From Bacteroidota bacterium (lineage in GTDB: Bacteria > Bacteroidota > Bacteroidia > 2-12-FULL-35-15), in assembly GCA_025963725.1 (NCBI GenBank), contig JAOQAE010000004.1, positions 124,001-188,000 of the forward strand: a stretch of 64,000 bases of DNA. Reading direction: 5' to 3'. Below the pieces are notes generated by a model that did no database searches, was not told the DNA's origin, and saw only the letters and a program-made list of their open reading frames with translations. Within the stretch, counting starts at the first letter, position 1; every line of letters starts with the position of its first letter. A program made the position numbers and the translations under genes. This document shows positions 34,405-43,065 of this stretch, piece by piece.

Positions 34405-35462
34405 TGACGCCGGAAAAGAACAATGAACAGAAATTGCTTGATGTGGTTGTTAAGCTCATCAACGTGATCATTTGCCTGATGCTGCTTGCTGGCGCGCTGG
34501 TGTATGTGAATTTTTGTGGTGTCCCGGAGATCTTCCTTCCTTCAAAAATCGTGGTGGCGGATGCCGCTGCGCCTGCGGAGAAAAAGTCCGCTCCTGCGCA
34601 GGATGTATGGATCGCGCCGGATACCTTATCAATTCCTGCCGGAGCAGAAGGCGAGCTTATCCGTTACGGAAGGTCGCTGATCGTGAACACATCCTATTAT
34701 CTCGGGCCCAAGGGTACAGTGCAGCATAGCAGCAACGGCATGAATTGCCAGAACTGCCACCTCGATGCAGGCACAAAGCCCTTCGGAAATAATTACAGCG
34801 CCGTGGCTTCAACCTATCCTAAATTCCGTGAGCGCTCGGGAAGAACAGAAAGCATTTATAAAAGAGTGAACGATTGTTTTGAGCGCAGCCTCAACGGAAA
34901 AGCGCTGGATAGCATGAGCCGCGAGATGCAGGCGATCACAGCCTATATCGTATGGCTGGGAAAGGACGTAAAGAAAGGTGATAAGCCAAAAGGGGTGGGA
35001 ATTACTGATCTCGCATTCATGGATCATGCTGCCGATCCGGTGAAAGGTAAATCGATATATGCTGCAAAATGCCAATCCTGCCATGCCGCAGGCGGCGAAG
35101 GCAAAATGAACGCTGATCTTTTAACCTACCAGTATCCGCCGCTCTGGGGCGCGCACAGCTACAACACGGGCGCCGGATTGTACCGCCTGTCGAGGTTTGC
35201 CGGATATGTAATGTCGAACATGCCTTTCGGCGCAAGCTATGATGCACCGCAGCTGAGCGCGGAAGAGGCCTGGGATGTGGCGGCGTATGTGAACTCACAG
35301 CAAAGGCCGGCAAAGGATCTTGCCCTGGACTGGCCGAAGATAGAAGGAAAGCCGGTGGATCATCCTTTCGGCCCGTATGTCGATAGCTTTAACGAGCAGC
35401 AGCATAAATACGGGCCTTTCGCGCCGATCGCAGAATTTAAAAAAAAGCATGCAAAAAAATAA
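34404..35462 (+). CDS. TsdA-like dihaem cytochrome c
   Basis: A 352-residue membrane-anchored protein. One helix (about 13-36) then a periplasmic part with two haem sites: CQNCH (115-119) and CQSCH (223-227). The flanks match thiosulfate dehydrogenase/tetrathionate reductase TsdA: 'CHLDAGTKPFGNNYSAVASTYP', 'RVNDCFERSLNGKALD' (Cys158 at the place of the TsdA/SoxA axial Cys ligand), 'YQYPPLWGAHSYNTGAGL', 'SNMPFG' (Met273, likely axial ligand of haem 2) and 'EEAWDVAAYVNSQQRP'. TsdA joins two thiosulfates into tetrathionate or does the reverse. The gene is coupled to the ROK gene before it and lies 7 bases before the SoxB-like gene. Confidence 0.85.
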   Translation: MTPEKNNEQKLLDVVVKLINVIICLMLLAGALVYVNFCGVPEIFLPSKIVVADAAAPAEKKSAPAQDVWIAPDTLSIPAGAEGELIRYGRSLIVNTSYYLGPKGTVQHSSNGMNCQNCHLDAGTKPFGNNYSAVASTYPKFRERSGRTESIYKRVNDCFERSLNGKALDSMSREMQAITAYIVWLGKDVKKGDKPKGVGITDLAFMDHAADPVKGKSIYAAKCQSCHAAGGEGKMNADLLTYQYPPLWGAHSYNTGAGLYRLSRFAGYVMSNMPFGASYDAPQLSAEEAWDVAAYVNSQQRPAKDLALDWPKIEGKPVDHPFGPYVDSFNEQQHKYGPFAPIAEFKKKHAKK

Positions 35463-35469
35463 ATCCGCT

Positions 35470-37215
35470 ATGGAGCAGAAGAAGAACCATGTTAGTGAAT
35501 GCGCCTGCACTTCCTGCATCCCGGTGGATACAAACGGCTTTTCGCGGAAGGATTTTCTGCGTAAGCTCGGCGCCGTAACCGCGGGCCTCGGGCTTGCACC
35601 TGTTACTGCTTATGCGCTCACTGAAAAAGGAAAAGCGGAAGAGATCCTGAAAAGCCGGAGTATAAAAAGCGGGAAGGTGCAGCATTTATCATTGCTGCAC
35701 ACAAGCGATATTCACGGGCAGGTGAATGTGCATGATGAATTTTTCATGGAGAATGATAAGGCCGTCTTTAAAAAGCGCGGAGGCTTTGCGCATCTGAAAA
35801 CGATGATTGAAGGGCTGAGAAAGCAAAATCCGAATACGCTTCTGCTCGATGGCGGCGATTGCTTCCAGGGCAGCGGGCTGGCTTCCTTGTCGGAGGGCCG
35901 CGCCATGATCCCGCTCATGAACAACCTCGGCTACGATCTTGTATTGCCGGGCAACTGGGAGGTTGTATACGGAAAGCAGATGCTGCTCAACGATATGGGC
36001 GCTTACAATGCGCAAAAGATCTGCGCGAACATGTTCAACGATGATGCAGCCGGCGAGATGATGTTCTCGCCATACAGCGTGTTTTACATCGCCGGCATTA
36101 AGATCGGCTTCATCGGCTACAACGACCCGCTCACGCCTGTGCGGCAGGCTCCCGCTTACAACAAAGGAATTCGCTTCAGCGCGCCTGAAAAGAACCTGGC
36201 AAAGTATGTGAAGGTGCTGAAAGAGCAGGAGCAATGTAAAATGGTTTTTGTGATGTCGCACATGGGGCTCACGCAGCAGCTCGACCTTGCTTCACAGCCT
36301 TATGCGGAAGGGGTTGATTACATCCTCGGCGCCGATACGCACGAGCGCATCCGCGAGCCGCTGGCCGGAAAATATGCGAAGGTCACAGAGCCGGGCGCAT
36401 TCGCATCCTTCATCGGTAAGCTCGATCTCGTGATCGAAGACGGGAAGATAAAAGAGGAATCGTACGAGCTGCTCGAAGTGGACCCGGAAAAGTATGCAGC
36501 GGATGAAGAGATGAAAAGCCTCATCGCGACAGCGTATCAGCCGTATGAAAAAGAGCTGAAGCGCGTGATCGGAAAAACAAAAACAACGCTCATGCGGTAT
36601 TATGTGCTGGAAACGCCGATGGATAATATGATCACCGATGCGATCATGTGGAAGTTCAATCCCGACATCAGCATTGCAAATGGCTTCCGTTTTTGTCCGC
36701 CGCTGGTTGCCGACAGCAATAACGTTGCGGAGATCACCTCCGATTATTTATACAGCATGATCCCCGGCAATAATAATTTAATAATGGCCGATGTGAGTGG
36801 AAGGCAAATTATGGAATGGCTCGAGAAGGAGCTGGAAAATGTTTTTTCAAAAGAGCCTGCCAAGCGGATCGGCGGCTGGCTGGTACGTTTCCAGGGAATG
36901 AAAATAAAATTCACGATAAATGCTGAGCCCGGAAAACGCATCGGGGAGATCACCGTAAAAGGAAAAAAGCTGGAGCCGGAAAAGGTGTACAAGGTAGCTT
37001 CCTGCGAAAGGGAGGGCGATCCCGAAAGCCTGCTGTGCAGGATCAGGGACGTGAAGAATACAAAGCGGCTCGGCTATCTTGTTCACGATGTGATGGAAGA
37101 ATACCTTGCAAAGCATTCGCCGGTTAGCCCGGTGCTCGAAGGGCGCGCCGTGGCTACGGATGCGCCGGCCACATTGTTAACACAGGTAAAAGGATCAAAC
37201 TATCAATTCAGGTAA
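35470..37215 (+). CDS. SoxB-like metallophosphoesterase, Tat-exported
   Basis: 581 residues from ATG 35470; earlier in-frame starts lie inside the cytochrome gene. N-terminus: Cys cluster 'SECACTSC', then a Tat-like signal 'FSRKDFLRKLGAVTAGLGL' with Arg-Lys instead of Arg-Arg. Metal-binding motifs of the 5'-nucleotidase/SoxB family: 'LLHTSDIHGQ' (75-84), 'LLDGGDCFQGSG', 'GNWEVVYGKQ' (161-170), 'VFVMSHMGLTQQ', 'ILGADTHERI'. 5'-nucleotidases have GNHEFD at 161; the Trp here follows SoxB (GHWEF). SoxB hydrolyses the sulfate end from thiosulfate bound to SoxY. No soxYZ, soxA or soxX is in the window. A nucleotidase or other sulfonate/phosphate hydrolase is possible. Confidence 0.78.
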   Translation: MEQKKNHVSECACTSCIPVDTNGFSRKDFLRKLGAVTAGLGLAPVTAYALTEKGKAEEILKSRSIKSGKVQHLSLLHTSDIHGQVNVHDEFFMENDKAVFKKRGGFAHLKTMIEGLRKQNPNTLLLDGGDCFQGSGLASLSEGRAMIPLMNNLGYDLVLPGNWEVVYGKQMLLNDMGAYNAQKICANMFNDDAAGEMMFSPYSVFYIAGIKIGFIGYNDPLTPVRQAPAYNKGIRFSAPEKNLAKYVKVLKEQEQCKMVFVMSHMGLTQQLDLASQPYAEGVDYILGADTHERIREPLAGKYAKVTEPGAFASFIGKLDLVIEDGKIKEESYELLEVDPEKYAADEEMKSLIATAYQPYEKELKRVIGKTKTTLMRYYVLETPMDNMITDAIMWKFNPDISIANGFRFCPPLVADSNNVAEITSDYLYSMIPGNNNLIMADVSGRQIMEWLEKELENVFSKEPAKRIGGWLVRFQGMKIKFTINAEPGKRIGEITVKGKKLEPEKVYKVASCEREGDPESLLCRIRDVKNTKRLGYLVHDVMEEYLAKHSPVSPVLEGRAVATDAPATLLTQVKGSNYQFR

Positions 37216-37216
37216 T

Positions 37217-38845
37217 ATGAAGATCAGGATCAGCATTGCATTATTTTTTTTAATCCGCGTTTGCTTTGCGCAGACGGCTGAACAGGCTGCCATCATCCCG
37301 CAGCCGAATTATGTTTCGTTCACGGGAGGCACATTTGCGTTGTCGGATACCACCGTGATCGTTGCCGGTGAAAATGTGTTCGAGGCAAATTACCTGAAAG
37401 AGTATTTAAAGGAGAATTATGGGATCAATGTGATCATCGATTCGCATTATCCGCCGTTCAAAAATTTTATTTCGTTTCTGACTATCCTTTCCAACAACAA
37501 TGCGGAACTGGATCCTGAATATTATGATCTTAAGATAACGAAGAAAGGCATCACCATTAAATCGAATGCCACTGCCGGTTCCTTCTATGCTGTGCAGTCG
37601 CTCATCCAGCTGCTGCCTGTGGAAAAGAGCAGGCGCCTCGTGGTTCCCTGCCTGCAGGTGTTTGATGCGCCGCGTTACAAATGGCGCGGAATGCACCTCG
37701 ATTGCAGCCGGCATTTTTTCTCAACGGCAGAAGTGAAAAAGTACATTGATTATCTCGCCATGTACAAGATGAATACATTCCACTGGCACCTTACCGACGA
37801 CCAGGGATGGAGGGTGGAGATCAAAAAATATCCCCTGCTCACGCAGGTCTCTTCGCAGCGGAAAGCGACCGTGATCGGCAAGCCCGTTGATACCCGGGGC
37901 AAGCCATTGAAGGATGTAAAATATGACAGCACCGCTTACGGCGGATTTTATTCGCAGGACGAGATCCGCGAGGTGGTTGCCTATGCGGCTAAGCTGCACA
38001 TCACCATTGTCCCTGAAATTGAGATGCCGGGGCATGCCCTTGCTGCGCTTGCAGCATACCCGCAGTATTCCTGCACGGGCGGGCCGTTTGAAACTTATAC
38101 CACCTGGGGCGTTTCGGATGATGTGTATTGTGCCGGCAACGACAGCACCTTTGCATTCATTGAAAATATACTTGCGGAAGTGATGGACCTGTTCCCCGGA
38201 CAGTACATTCACATTGGCGGTGACGAATGTCCGAAAGTGCGCTGGGAGAAATGCCCGAAATGCCAGAAGCGGATCAAAGATGAGAAGCTGAAGGATGAGC
38301 ACCAGCTGCAAAGCTATTTTATCACCCGTATCGAAAAGTTCATCAATTCAAAAGGCCGGAAGATCATCGGATGGGATGAGATCCTTGAAGGAGGGCTTGC
38401 GCCGAATGCTTCCGTGATGAGCTGGCGCGGCACCAAAGGAGGAATTGCTGCGGCGAAGCTGGAGCATTATGTGGTAATGAGCCCCGGAAAGCCTTGTTAT
38501 TTCGATCACTACCAGGTGAAGGACCGTACAAATGAACCCATGGCGATCGGTGGCTTCAATCCGGTTGATTCTGTTTATAATTATGACCCTACGCCGGCAG
38601 CGCTCGGGCCCTATGAGCAGAAATATATTTTAGGAGCGCAGGGAAATGTGTGGACAGAATACATTGTTGATTTTAAGCACGTGGAGTATATGTCGATGCC
38701 CCGCATGGCGGCACTATCGGAAACACTTTGGACGAAGCCTGAGAACAAGGATTATAAAAAATTCATCGCGCGGCTGAAGATCCATTCAAAATTACTCGAC
38801 CGCATGAATGTGAATTATGCAAAGCATGTGATCACTCAAAATTAA
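37217..38845 (+). CDS. GH20 beta-N-acetylhexosaminidase
   Basis: A 542-residue exported enzyme: signal peptide ending 'RVCFA' before Q, an N-terminal GH20b domain (about 25-150), then the catalytic barrel beginning 'RYKWRGMHLDCSRHF'. The catalytic Asp-Glu pair is Asp336-Glu337 in 'YIHIGGDECPK', with 'FHWHLTDDQGWRVEIKKYP' and 'GWDEILEGGLAPNASVMSWRG' as further signatures. It removes terminal beta-linked GlcNAc or GalNAc. It starts one base after the SoxB-like stop and 5 bases precede the next gene, so all belong to one operon. Confidence 0.95.
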   Translation: MKIRISIALFFLIRVCFAQTAEQAAIIPQPNYVSFTGGTFALSDTTVIVAGENVFEANYLKEYLKENYGINVIIDSHYPPFKNFISFLTILSNNNAELDPEYYDLKITKKGITIKSNATAGSFYAVQSLIQLLPVEKSRRLVVPCLQVFDAPRYKWRGMHLDCSRHFFSTAEVKKYIDYLAMYKMNTFHWHLTDDQGWRVEIKKYPLLTQVSSQRKATVIGKPVDTRGKPLKDVKYDSTAYGGFYSQDEIREVVAYAAKLHITIVPEIEMPGHALAALAAYPQYSCTGGPFETYTTWGVSDDVYCAGNDSTFAFIENILAEVMDLFPGQYIHIGGDECPKVRWEKCPKCQKRIKDEKLKDEHQLQSYFITRIEKFINSKGRKIIGWDEILEGGLAPNASVMSWRGTKGGIAAAKLEHYVVMSPGKPCYFDHYQVKDRTNEPMAIGGFNPVDSVYNYDPTPAALGPYEQKYILGAQGNVWTEYIVDFKHVEYMSMPRMAALSETLWTKPENKDYKKFIARLKIHSKLLDRMNVNYAKHVITQN

Positions 38846-38850
38846 AGGAC

Positions 38851-39849
38851 ATGAGCGACAGGAGAAATTTTATAAAAACATCGGCAATGGCTGCGGCTGC
38901 CCTGCTTGCGAACCAGGAAGCTTCATCGAAGGAAAATGTAAAAGTGGCGGCCGGTAAAAATGCAGTAAGAAAGCCGGTCGTGATCTCCACCTGGAAATTC
39001 GGGCTCGAAGCCAATGAGGCTGCATGGAAAATATTAAAGGACAAGGGAAGGGCGCTCGATGCAGTGGAGGCGGGCGTAATGGTGCCGGAGGCCGATCCGA
39101 AGGAAAGAAGCGTGGGCTACGGTGGCCGTCCCGACCGCGATGGCAGGGTAACGCTGGATGCCTGCATCATGGACGAATTTTCAAACATCGGATCGGTGGC
39201 AGCGCTTGAATTCATAAAGCACCCGGTTTCAGTGGCGCGCGCTGTGATGGAAAAAACACCGCATGTGATGCTGGTTGGCGAAGGCGCTTTGCAGTTTGCA
39301 TTATCGCAGGGCTTTAAAAAGGAAAACCTGCTGGTGGAGGATTCGGAGAAGGAATGGAAAGAATGGCTGAAAACCAGTAATTATAAACCTGTCGTAAATA
39401 TTGAGAACCATGATACCATCGGCATGATCGCGCTGGATGAGATGGGAAATTTATCGGGCGCCTGCACCACCAGCGGCATGGCGTACAAGATGCACGGCCG
39501 TGTGGGCGATTCGCCGATCATTGGCGCCGGCCTGTACGTAGATAATGAGGTTGGCGCTGCAACGGCAACGGGCCATGGTGAAGAAGTGATCCGCATTGCA
39601 GGCTGCCACCTCGTGGTGGAGCTGATGCGGCAGAACAGATCGCCGCAGGAAGCCTGCATAGAGGCAGTGAACCGCGTGGTGAACTTAATGAAGCTGCGTA
39701 AAAAAGAGCTGAAGGATATCCAGGTGGGGTTTATTGCCCTGGACAAGAATGGCGAACACGGTTCCTACTGCGTGCAGCGGGGCTTCAATTATGCGGTATG
39801 CGATGCAACGGGTAACCGCCTCATCGATGCTGATTACCATTTGAAATAA
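38851..39849 (+). CDS. N4-(beta-N-acetylglucosaminyl)-L-asparaginase
   Basis: A 332-residue Ntn-hydrolase with a Tat-type signal 'DRRNFIKTSAMAAAALLAN'. The precursor should cut itself before Thr189 in 'NIENHDTIGMIALDEMGNLSG', which becomes the catalytic N-terminal nucleophile; 'GRVGDSPIIGAGLYVDNEVGA' and 'TATGHGEE' complete the active site. It cleaves the bond between the first GlcNAc and asparagine, the last step of N-glycan removal once the peptide is gone. Its presence points strongly to N-linked glycopeptides as operon substrate. Confidence 0.93.
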   Translation: MSDRRNFIKTSAMAAAALLANQEASSKENVKVAAGKNAVRKPVVISTWKFGLEANEAAWKILKDKGRALDAVEAGVMVPEADPKERSVGYGGRPDRDGRVTLDACIMDEFSNIGSVAALEFIKHPVSVARAVMEKTPHVMLVGEGALQFALSQGFKKENLLVEDSEKEWKEWLKTSNYKPVVNIENHDTIGMIALDEMGNLSGACTTSGMAYKMHGRVGDSPIIGAGLYVDNEVGAATATGHGEEVIRIAGCHLVVELMRQNRSPQEACIEAVNRVVNLMKLRKKELKDIQVGFIALDKNGEHGSYCVQRGFNYAVCDATGNRLIDADYHLK

Positions 39850-39856
39850 CAATTCA

Positions 39857-40531
39857 ATGAAACGGAATTTCCTTGAAATAGCCTGCTTCAATGCGGAATC
39901 GGCCGCAATCGCACAGTCGGCCGGCGCCGACCGGATCGAGCTGTGCGATGATCTTGCCGCAGGTGGCATCACACCGGGGATCTTAACAATTGAACAGGTA
40001 AGGACTGAAGCTGAAATTCCGCTGTTCATTATGATCCGTCCGCGTGGCGGTGATTTTGTGTACACTGAAAAGGAATTCGAACAGATGAAGCAGGAGATCG
40101 CTTTTATAAAACGAATGGGTGTGGATGGATTTGTGTTCGGCATTCTCAATGAAGATGGAACCGTAGATAAGCAGCGCAACCTGGAGCTTGTGAGATTGGC
40201 AGACCCATTGAGCTGCACCTTTCATCGTGCTTTCGACCGTGTTCCCGATCCTTTTAAAGCGATGGAAGATGTGATCGCCTGCGGCTTTCGCACCATCCTT
40301 ACATCCGGGAAAGCGGCAGCTGCAAGTGAAGGAATGCCGTTATTGTCCTGCCTCGTGCAGGATGCAAAGAACCGGATCACGATAATGCCCGGCGGCGGTG
40401 TGCGTTCTTCCAGCATCGCGGCATTGAAGCAAGCTACAAATGCGCTGTTTTATCATTCCTCCGCGATCACTGACAAGAGCGGCATTGCAGATCAGAAAGA
40501 GATCAAACTCATGAAAGAAAAATTACGTTGA
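39857..40531 (+). CDS. cutC: CutC family protein
   Basis: A 224-residue TIM-barrel protein. 'FLEIACFNAESAAIAQSAGADRIELCDDLAAGGITPG' (read in two parts), 'IMIRPRGGDFVYTEKE', 'GVDGFVFGILNEDGTVD', 'TFHRAFDRVPDP' and 'ILTSGKAAAASEG' match CutC. It is named for copper homeostasis, but its activity is not settled. Here it is embedded in a glycan operon, coupled by a 4-base overlap to the beta-mannosidase gene, so a carbohydrate role deserves thought. Confidence 0.92.
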   Translation: MKRNFLEIACFNAESAAIAQSAGADRIELCDDLAAGGITPGILTIEQVRTEAEIPLFIMIRPRGGDFVYTEKEFEQMKQEIAFIKRMGVDGFVFGILNEDGTVDKQRNLELVRLADPLSCTFHRAFDRVPDPFKAMEDVIACGFRTILTSGKAAAASEGMPLLSCLVQDAKNRITIMPGGGVRSSSIAALKQATNALFYHSSAITDKSGIADQKEIKLMKEKLR

Positions 40532-43065
40532 ACAGGCTATTCCTCATATATGCATTTCTTTTCTTAGCCCCGTTTTTTGCCCTGGCGCAAAAGCAGGAAA
40601 GAAGCCTCGATGGCGGGCACTGGAAGTTCAGGAAAGCGGGGGATGGTGTATGGCATGCGGCAACAGTTCCGGGCACGGTGCATACCGATCTTTTTAAGAA
40701 CAAGCTCATCCCTGATCCCTTTGCCGGTAACAATGAAAAGCAATTGCAGTGGATCGAGAATGAGGACTGGGAATACAAAACAAGCTTTAAGGTTTCTAAA
40801 AAAGAGTTCGCGAAGAAGCACCTTGAGCTGCAATGCGATGGATTGGATACTTACGCCGATGTTTTTCTGAACGATTCGCTTATTCTTTCTGCAAATAATA
40901 TGTTCCGCTCCTGGGATGTGAATATCAGGCCTTTTGTACGCGAAGGAAAAAATGAGCTGCGGATCATTTTTCATTCTGCCGTTAAAAAAGGAAGGTCCGA
41001 AGCGGCGAAGCTTTCCTATACATTGCCCGGCGATGAAAAGGTATTCACGCGAAAGGCTCAATACCAGTATGGCTGGGATTGGGGCCCGCGTTATGTTACC
41101 TGCGGCATCTGGAAAAGCATAAAGCTTGTTTCCTGGGAAGATGCACGGATCCTCAGTGTGCAGTGCATCCAGCATTCCCTGTCGGATTCAATTGCAGAGC
41201 TCGAATTCATCTGCGGGATCGAGAGTGAGATCGATAACTCTGCCTACATCGACATTACGTATTCACACACGCAGGACATTTCCGGGCAGCGTACGCGGAA
41301 GATCAGGCTGCAAAAAGGAGTGGCAAGCTACTCGATCTTTTATACGGTAAAGCAGCCGCAGCGCTGGTGGACCAACGACCTCGGCTTTCCCGTAACCTAC
41401 GGCTTCACGATCGACCTCTCCTACGATTCGCGCTTTCTCGATTCAAAGAGCACCACTGTCGGGCTGCGCACACTGGAGCTGGTGCAGGAAAAAGATTCGC
41501 TCGGAACTTCCTTTTATTTCAGGCTGAATGGCGTTCCGGTTTTTATTAAAGGCGCGAACTATATTCCGCCCGATAATTTTCTTCCGCGTGTGAAAAGCAA
41601 TGCGTATGAAAAAATAGTGCTTGATGCAAAAGAGTCGAACATGAACATGCTGCGCGTATGGGGCGGCGGTGTGTATGGTGAGGATGAATTTTATACCGCC
41701 TGCGATAAAAATGGCATCCTCGTTTGGCAGGACCTCATGTTTGCCTGCGCCATGTATCCCGGCGATAATGATTTTACAAAGAATGTGGCCGAAGAAGTGG
41801 AGCAGCAGGTAAAGCGGCTGAGGAACCATCCGAGCCTTGCGCTGTGGTGCGGAAATAATGAGAGCGATGAAGGCTGGAAGAACTGGGGCTGGCAGAAGCA
41901 GTACGGGTATTCAAATGCTGATTCCGCAAAGATCGCAAGTGATTATGATCTCCTGTTCAATAATCTTTTAAAGGATCTGTTTAAGATCTACGACCCGGAA
42001 CGTCCGTACTGGCCTTCTTCTCCGTCCATCGGCTGGGGGCACCCGGAGAGTTTGCTCGAGGGCGATGCTCATTATTGGGGCGTGTGGTGGGGAATGCAGC
42101 CCTTCGAAGTGTACAAGCAGAAAACCGGCAGGTTCATGTCGGAATACGGCTTCCAGGGGATGCCGGAAATGAGCACCTTCGAAAAGATGGGCCTGAATGC
42201 ATCGTCCGCTGCATTTGATTCGCTCACGTTCAAAGCGCACCAGAAGCATCCTTCAGGCTATGAGACCATCCGCACCTACATGGAGCGCGATTACAAAGTT
42301 CCGGCAAGCCTGGAGAATTATGCCTACGTTTCACAGCTGCTGCAGGCAAGGGGAATGAAGATTGCCATAGAAGCGCACCGCAGGGCGAAGCCTTATTGCA
42401 TGGGAACGATGTACTGGCAGCTGAACGATTGCTGGCCGGTGACCTCCTGGAGCAGCAGCGATTATTACGGCAGCTGGAAAGCGCTGCAATACGAGGTGAA
42501 AAGGGATTATCACGACATCGTGATCTCCGTGAACGAAACAGAAGATTCGTGCGAAGTATATATCATTTCCGACAGGCTGAAAAATGTGAAGGCGGAGCTG
42601 GCGGTAGAGCTGTTTGATTTTGACGGGAACCTGCTTTGGTTCAAGTATCTTCCGGTGGATGTGAATGCCAGTTCAAGCAAGGTGTATTTTAAATTTGATA
42701 AGGGCATTGCCGGCCACTTCAATAAAAGCAGCATCGTGTTGCGTTCATCATTGAGAACAGTGGACAGCTACCTCTCGGATGTGAAAGACATGCATTATTT
42801 TGTGAAGCCGAAGGAGCTTGCGCTGAAAAGGCCGCTGGTGTCCATTTATAAGCCAACCTGTGAAAATGTTCAATGCATCTCCGTAAGCTCGGATGTGCTG
42901 ATGAAAGACGTGTACATCCGCATCAAAGGCGAATCAGTTCAGCTGAGCGATAACTTTTTTGACCTTCTCCCCGGGGAGGAAAGAACCATCTATCTGCCAA
43001 AGGACGTACACATCCGGAAGCTCGGGAAAAAAATCATTATAAAATCATTAGTCGATACCTATTAA
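40528..43065 (+). CDS. GH2 beta-mannosidase
   Basis: An 845-residue exported enzyme with signal peptide 'LIYAFLFLAPFFALA' before Q. Order: sugar-binding jelly roll (about 25-210, 'WEYKTSFKVSKKEFAKKHLEL'), Ig-like domain, TIM barrel with acid/base Glu445 in 'LWCGNNESDEGW' and nucleophile Glu539 in 'RFMSEYGFQGMPE', then C-terminal Ig-like domains. 'YQYGWDWGPRYVTCGIWK' is typical of beta-mannosidases of this family. It removes the single beta-mannose of the N-glycan core. It begins with TTG in TTGA, overlapping the CutC stop; no in-frame ATG lies before the signal peptide. Confidence 0.93.
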   Translation: MNRLFLIYAFLFLAPFFALAQKQERSLDGGHWKFRKAGDGVWHAATVPGTVHTDLFKNKLIPDPFAGNNEKQLQWIENEDWEYKTSFKVSKKEFAKKHLELQCDGLDTYADVFLNDSLILSANNMFRSWDVNIRPFVREGKNELRIIFHSAVKKGRSEAAKLSYTLPGDEKVFTRKAQYQYGWDWGPRYVTCGIWKSIKLVSWEDARILSVQCIQHSLSDSIAELEFICGIESEIDNSAYIDITYSHTQDISGQRTRKIRLQKGVASYSIFYTVKQPQRWWTNDLGFPVTYGFTIDLSYDSRFLDSKSTTVGLRTLELVQEKDSLGTSFYFRLNGVPVFIKGANYIPPDNFLPRVKSNAYEKIVLDAKESNMNMLRVWGGGVYGEDEFYTACDKNGILVWQDLMFACAMYPGDNDFTKNVAEEVEQQVKRLRNHPSLALWCGNNESDEGWKNWGWQKQYGYSNADSAKIASDYDLLFNNLLKDLFKIYDPERPYWPSSPSIGWGHPESLLEGDAHYWGVWWGMQPFEVYKQKTGRFMSEYGFQGMPEMSTFEKMGLNASSAAFDSLTFKAHQKHPSGYETIRTYMERDYKVPASLENYAYVSQLLQARGMKIAIEAHRRAKPYCMGTMYWQLNDCWPVTSWSSSDYYGSWKALQYEVKRDYHDIVISVNETEDSCEVYIISDRLKNVKAELAVELFDFDGNLLWFKYLPVDVNASSSKVYFKFDKGIAGHFNKSSIVLRSSLRTVDSYLSDVKDMHYFVKPKELALKRPLVSIYKPTCENVQCISVSSDVLMKDVYIRIKGESVQLSDNFFDLLPGEERTIYLPKDVHIRKLGKKIIIKSLVDTY

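Noticed and set aside
35377-35469. Earlier start for the SoxB-like gene
   Set aside because: It would overlap the cytochrome gene by 86 bases and put a non-conserved stretch before the Tat signal.
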